Notes under the pieces: generated by a model
The model's input: the letters and a program-made list of their open reading frames with translations, nothing else
Told to the model about the DNA's origin: nothing
Database searches by the model: none
Translations under genes and position numbers: made by a program
In this document: one piece after another, positions 7,401 to 9,307 of the stretch
Layout of the letters: each line of letters opens with the position of its first letter
Position numbering within the stretch: position 1 is the first letter of the stretch
From: AcAMD-5 sp044343935
Lineage (GTDB): Bacteria; Actinomycetota; Actinomycetes; S36-B12; UBA5976
Assembly: GCA_044343935.1 (NCBI GenBank)
Contig: JBIJDU010000032.1
Span: 1 to 9,307, forward strand
DNA: 9,307 nt
Direction: 5' to 3'

Positions 7401-9000
7401 CAATTTCTTCCCGAATAGCATCCAGCGGAGGATTGGTCACTTGCGCAAAGAGCTGCTTGAAATATTCAAATAGCAATCTTGGCTTGTCCGACAGAACCGC
7501 CAACGGGGTATCTGTGCCCATGGAACCTAGTGCTTCGCCGCCCGTTTTTGCCATTGGTTGTAACAGAATTCGAAGTTCTTCCTCGGTGTAACCAAATATC
7601 TGCTGCCGGCGAAGTACTGAGTCATGCGTATGAACTACATGCTCTCGTGCTGGAATCTCATCCAGATAAACAACTTGATCTTCTACCCACTGTCGATACG
7701 GTTGAGCAGAGGCAAGTTCTTGTTTTATTTCTTCATCTTCAATAATGCGTCCAGCTTTCGTGTCAACCAGAAACATTTTGCCAGGCTGTAACCGACCTTT
7801 TCGAATAACATTCCTTGGTGCGATTTCTAAAATCCCAGCCTCCGAGCCAAGCACTACTAGACCATCATTAGTTACCCAAAACCGACCGGGACGCAGACCA
7901 TTTCGATCAAGTACCGCACCAATTAATTCCCCATCTGTAAAAGTTACGCAGGCCGGACCATCCCAAGGCTCCATTAAGCATGAATGAAATTCATAAAATG
8001 CTTTTTTGTTGGGATCGATATTGCTGTCATTTTCCCAAGCTTCTGGAATCATCATCAATACTGCATGTGGAAGGCTTCGTCCGCCTAAATGGAGCAATTC
8101 CAAAACTTCATCAAATGATGCTGAGTCTGATGCATTTGCCGTACCGATTGGGAACGAACGAGATATATCGCCACCCAATAACTGACTTTGAAGTAATGAC
8201 TCGCGCGCTTTCATCCAATTTCGATTTCCAGCTACCGTGTTGATTTCACCATTATGAGCGATATATCGGTAAGGATGCGCCAGTGGCCAGGATGGAAATG
8301 TATTGGTACTGAAGCGGGCATGCACTAATGCAAGTGATGTTTCCATCCGACTATCTTGTAAATCTGGAAAAAACTTGCGCAATTGCGATGACGTGAGCAT
8401 TCCTTTGTAAACAATGGTGCGCGCTGATAGCGAAGGCATGTATGCCCCAGTTTCATTTCCTAGCCGCTTCCGCAAGAAAAAAGTTAATCGATCTAGTTCT
8501 ATTCCAGACTTCGAGCCATCAGCGCTGGCAACAAACAACTGCAGCATTCGAGGTAGCACAGCAAGCGCACCTGCACCAATCCCGTTCGTATTCACGGGTA
8601 CGTCACGCCACCCTAGAACCTGCAGAGATTCAGATAAAGCCAGATCCGTTACTTTTACTTTTAATTCTTCTTCGGCCTCGTCGGTATCTGGAATGAAGAC
8701 AATTCCCGCCGCATATCTACCCAACTCCGGTAGATCGAAATCAACTACTTCACGAAAGAACAAATCTGGTATTTGAATCAATATACCCGCGCCATCACCA
8801 CTGTCAGGATCTGCTCCAGCAGCACCTCGATGCTCTAGATTCTCCAAACCAGTTAGGGCTAAATCTAGAATTTGATGAGAACGTTCACCATTTAACTTAG
8901 CTACCATCGCCACACCGCAGGCGTCGCGCTCGGCGGCAGCGTTATACAAGCCAACCTTGCCTGGCAAAGAATTTAATGGTGCGAGATTTTGATTGATCAC
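4459..9000 (-). CDS. gltB: Glutamate synthase (NADPH) large subunit
   Basis: GltB hydrolyses glutamine and channels the ammonia to 2-oxoglutarate, producing glutamate with electrons from GltD. The product from GTG 9000 has 1513 residues, the usual length. The class II amidotransferase domain begins at C28 (ERDACGVAMV); family members cleave the short propeptide so this cysteine becomes the N-terminal nucleophile. R229 in ARFSTNTFPSW and N250-G251 in AHNGEINT complete that site. The FMN/2-oxoglutarate barrel covers about 800-1180, with SPPPHHDIYSIEDL near 995-1008 and GGTGASP at 1056-1062. C1130, C1136 and C1141 have the spacing of the 3Fe-4S ligands. A glycine-rich beta-helix fills about 1265-1430. 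GTG 9000 is preferred because GGAG lies six bases upstream; the frame also opens at TTG 9039, which has no ribosome binding site. A hairpin covers the preferred site. Confidence 0.97.
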   Translation of the reverse strand: MINQNLAPLNSLPGKVGLYNAAAERDACGVAMVAKLNGERSHQILDLALTGLENLEHRGAAGADPDSGDGAGILIQIPDLFFREVVDFDLPELGRYAAGIVFIPDTDEAEEELKVKVTDLALSESLQVLGWRDVPVNTNGIGAGALAVLPRMLQLFVASADGSKSGIELDRLTFFLRKRLGNETGAYMPSLSARTIVYKGMLTSSQLRKFFPDLQDSRMETSLALVHARFSTNTFPSWPLAHPYRYIAHNGEINTVAGNRNWMKARESLLQSQLLGGDISRSFPIGTANASDSASFDEVLELLHLGGRSLPHAVLMMIPEAWENDSNIDPNKKAFYEFHSCLMEPWDGPACVTFTDGELIGAVLDRNGLRPGRFWVTNDGLVVLGSEAGILEIAPRNVIRKGRLQPGKMFLVDTKAGRIIEDEEIKQELASAQPYRQWVEDQVVYLDEIPAREHVVHTHDSVLRRQQIFGYTEEELRILLQPMAKTGGEALGSMGTDTPLAVLSDKPRLLFEYFKQLFAQVTNPPLDAIREEIVTSLVSSIGRERNILEATPEHARQVVLPFPVIDNDDLAKIINIHREPNLSDFSAERIYGLYDVEGGGAALKAKLTEICEKVDNLVEAGKTFIILSDRDSTTDLAPIPSLLLTSAVHHHLVQRGTRTQVGLIVEAGDVREVHHVALLIGYGAAAINPYLAMESIEDMVRNGLITGITPEKAVRNLVKALGKGVLKVMSKMGVSTVASYRGAQIFEAIGLSQDFVDEYFTGTVSKLGGVGLDVIAEEVKRRHDIAYPPSGISPKHRQLTIGGEYQWRREGEPHLFDPETVFKLQHSTRAGRYELFKEYTDRVNDQNERLMTLRGLMKFKSDRPAISIDEVEPASEILKRFSTGAMSYGSISAEAHETLAIAMNRIGGKSNTGEGGEDPERFIAMENGDSKRSAIKQVASGRFGVTSEYLVNADDIQIKMAQGAKPGEGGQLPGKKIYPWIAKTRHSTTGVGLISPPPHHDIYSIEDLAQLIHDLKNSNNQARVHVKLVSEVGVGTVAAGVAKAHADVILISGHDGGTGASPLTSLKHAGAPWELGLAETQQTLLLNRLRDRVVVQTDGQLKTGRDVMIAALLGAEEFGFATAPLVVMGCVMMRVCHLDTCPVGVATQNPVLREKFSGKPEFVVNFFEYIAQEVRELLAQLGFRSLDEAIGHVELLDVIDAVGHWKAAGLDLQPLFFRPTDVDSALHNTTGQEHGLAKALDNQLIAAASSALNNREPVVGRFEIRNVNRTVGTMLGAEITRKYGGEGLPDETIRFIFSGSAGQSLGAFIPRGLTLIVEGDANDYVGKGLSGGKIVIRPDRSANFNASENVIAGNVIGYGATSGELFIRGLVGERFAVRNSGATLVVEGTGDHACEYMTGGRVLILGKTGRNIAAGMSGGIAYVLDLNLGFVNREMVELEEISDTDWDFVENYLQKHLDETDSVLAKELLQDPNSRSRFTKIMPTDYKKVLEATARAEATGQDVVTAIMEAVNG
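4473..4477 (-). promoter_or_regulatory. Ribosome binding site of gltD within the gltB 3' end
   Basis: GGAGG lies six bases before the gltD ATG (4466-4464) and inside the last gltB codons. It supports the gltD start that overlaps gltB by eight bases, and coupled synthesis of the two glutamate synthase subunits. Confidence 0.85.
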
Positions 9001-9001
9001 A

Positions 9002-9029
9002 GGCGTCTCCAGAGTAGTTTGGGGACGCC
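9002..9029 (-). promoter_or_regulatory. Hairpin sequestering the gltB ribosome binding site
   Basis: On the minus strand GGCGTCCC (9029-9022) pairs with GG-A-GACGCC (9010-9002), an 8-bp stem with one bulged A and an 11-base loop. The 3' arm contains the gltB GGAG and ends one base before the GTG start. The fold would restrict ribosome access, so it could be a translational control point or a protein-binding site for gltB. No U-run follows, so it does not look like an intrinsic terminator of the upstream gene. The structure is by eye; what it responds to, if anything, is unknown. Confidence 0.5.
9007..9010 (-). promoter_or_regulatory. Ribosome binding site that decides the gltB start
   Basis: GGAG followed by ACGCCT and then GTG (9000-8998) is a well-spaced Shine-Dalgarno. 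The longer TTG start at 9039 has only a pyrimidine-rich sequence before it. The first GG also pairs in the 9002-9029 hairpin. Confidence 0.65.
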
Positions 9030-9058
9030 GTTGGCCCAAGGGGTGAACAATAACAGAA

Positions 9059-9307
9059 CTAGGCTAAGAAGCCACCAGTAATGGTGCCTAATAGATGTGT
9101 GGCAGCACCAGCAGCAACACCCAGCAGCAATTGTCGAAAACCGCTACGGAACCAATTCTCATCTGTAATAGTGCCTACCATTGCACCAGTTCCAAACAAC
9201 GCAATCGCAGTAATTGTTGCGGCATAGAAAACTGACTCGGCACCCAAGATATAAGGAATAAGCGGCACTATTGCTCCAAGTGCAAATGACACAAATGATG
9301 ATGAAGC
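9059..9307 (-). CDS. C-terminal part of a VIT1/CCC1-family membrane transporter, 5' end outside window
   Basis: The reading frame is open to the right edge and ends at TAG 9061-9059, so only the last 82 residues are seen and the real start lies outside. The GTG at 9292 is internal, not a start: the preceding codons (ASSSF) join smoothly to VSFALGAIVPLIPYILG. This stretch and the following VFYAATITAIALFGTGAMVGTI and FRQLLLGVAAGAATHLLGTI are three hydrophobic segments, arranged as in the C-terminal half of VIT1/CCC1 (DUF125) proteins. Characterised family members move iron or manganese across membranes, often with five transmembrane segments; the bacterial substrate here cannot be told from this fragment. 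From memory, a VIT gene beside gltB recurs in Actinobacteria. Its stop lies 58 bases before the gltB GTG. Confidence 0.8.
   Translation of the reverse strand, partial: ASSSFVSFALGAIVPLIPYILGAESVFYAATITAIALFGTGAMVGTITDENWFRSGFRQLLLGVAAGAATHLLGTITGGFLA

Noticed and set aside
8414..8776. 120-codon open frame on the plus strand
   Set aside because: It lies wholly opposite the conserved amidotransferase domain of gltB, has no recognisable motif or convincing ribosome binding site, and reads like a shadow of the real gene.
9062..9073. GGCT-TCTT-AGCC hairpin at the end of the VIT gene as a terminator
   Set aside because: It has a 4-bp stem and only a broken T-rich tail downstream, too weak to call.

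Overview
The window is gene-dense, and every supported gene lies on the minus strand. In transcription order (right to left) these are: the C-terminal end of a VIT1/CCC1-family membrane protein (9307-9059), gltB (9000-4459), gltD (4466-3006), pyk (2967-1537), pyrR (1473-910) and pyrB (913 to the left edge, cut just before its stop). No stretch over 300 bases lacks a gene. The longest gaps are about 60 bases, and two of them hold RNA hairpins placed over ribosome binding sites. No tRNA, rRNA, CRISPR array, insertion sequence or plus-strand gene was found.

Organism (inference): the protein sequences look actinobacterial. GltB and GltD resemble mycobacterial and Streptomyces forms, the pyruvate kinase has the actinobacterial DLQGPKIRLG motif, and PyrR sits directly before PyrB. 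Base composition is moderate (by eye mid-40s % GC, locally 35-65%), which is low for the phylum. Spacing is tight, with 4- and 8-base gene overlaps. This fits a streamlined aquatic actinobacterium such as the freshwater acI/Nanopelagicales group, but the sequence alone does not prove it.

How the genes work together: GltB and GltD form NADPH-dependent glutamate synthase, the nitrogen-assimilation enzyme that makes two glutamates from glutamine and 2-oxoglutarate. Pyk makes pyruvate and ATP at the end of glycolysis. PyrR senses uridine nucleotides and controls pyr mRNA. PyrB commits carbamoyl phosphate and aspartate to pyrimidine synthesis. The run therefore joins nitrogen assimilation, lower glycolysis and pyrimidine synthesis in one co-directional block, possibly with read-through.

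The most informative non-coding signal is the 63-base pyk-pyrR gap. It holds a near-perfect PyrR-binding RNA hairpin whose lower stem pairs with the pyrR Shine-Dalgarno. An upstream hairpin competes with that lower stem. This points to PyrR-dependent translational autorepression, carried on to pyrB through an ATGA stop/start overlap. A second hairpin covers the likely gltB ribosome binding site. No wholly new multi-gene system is visible; the enzymes are core metabolism.
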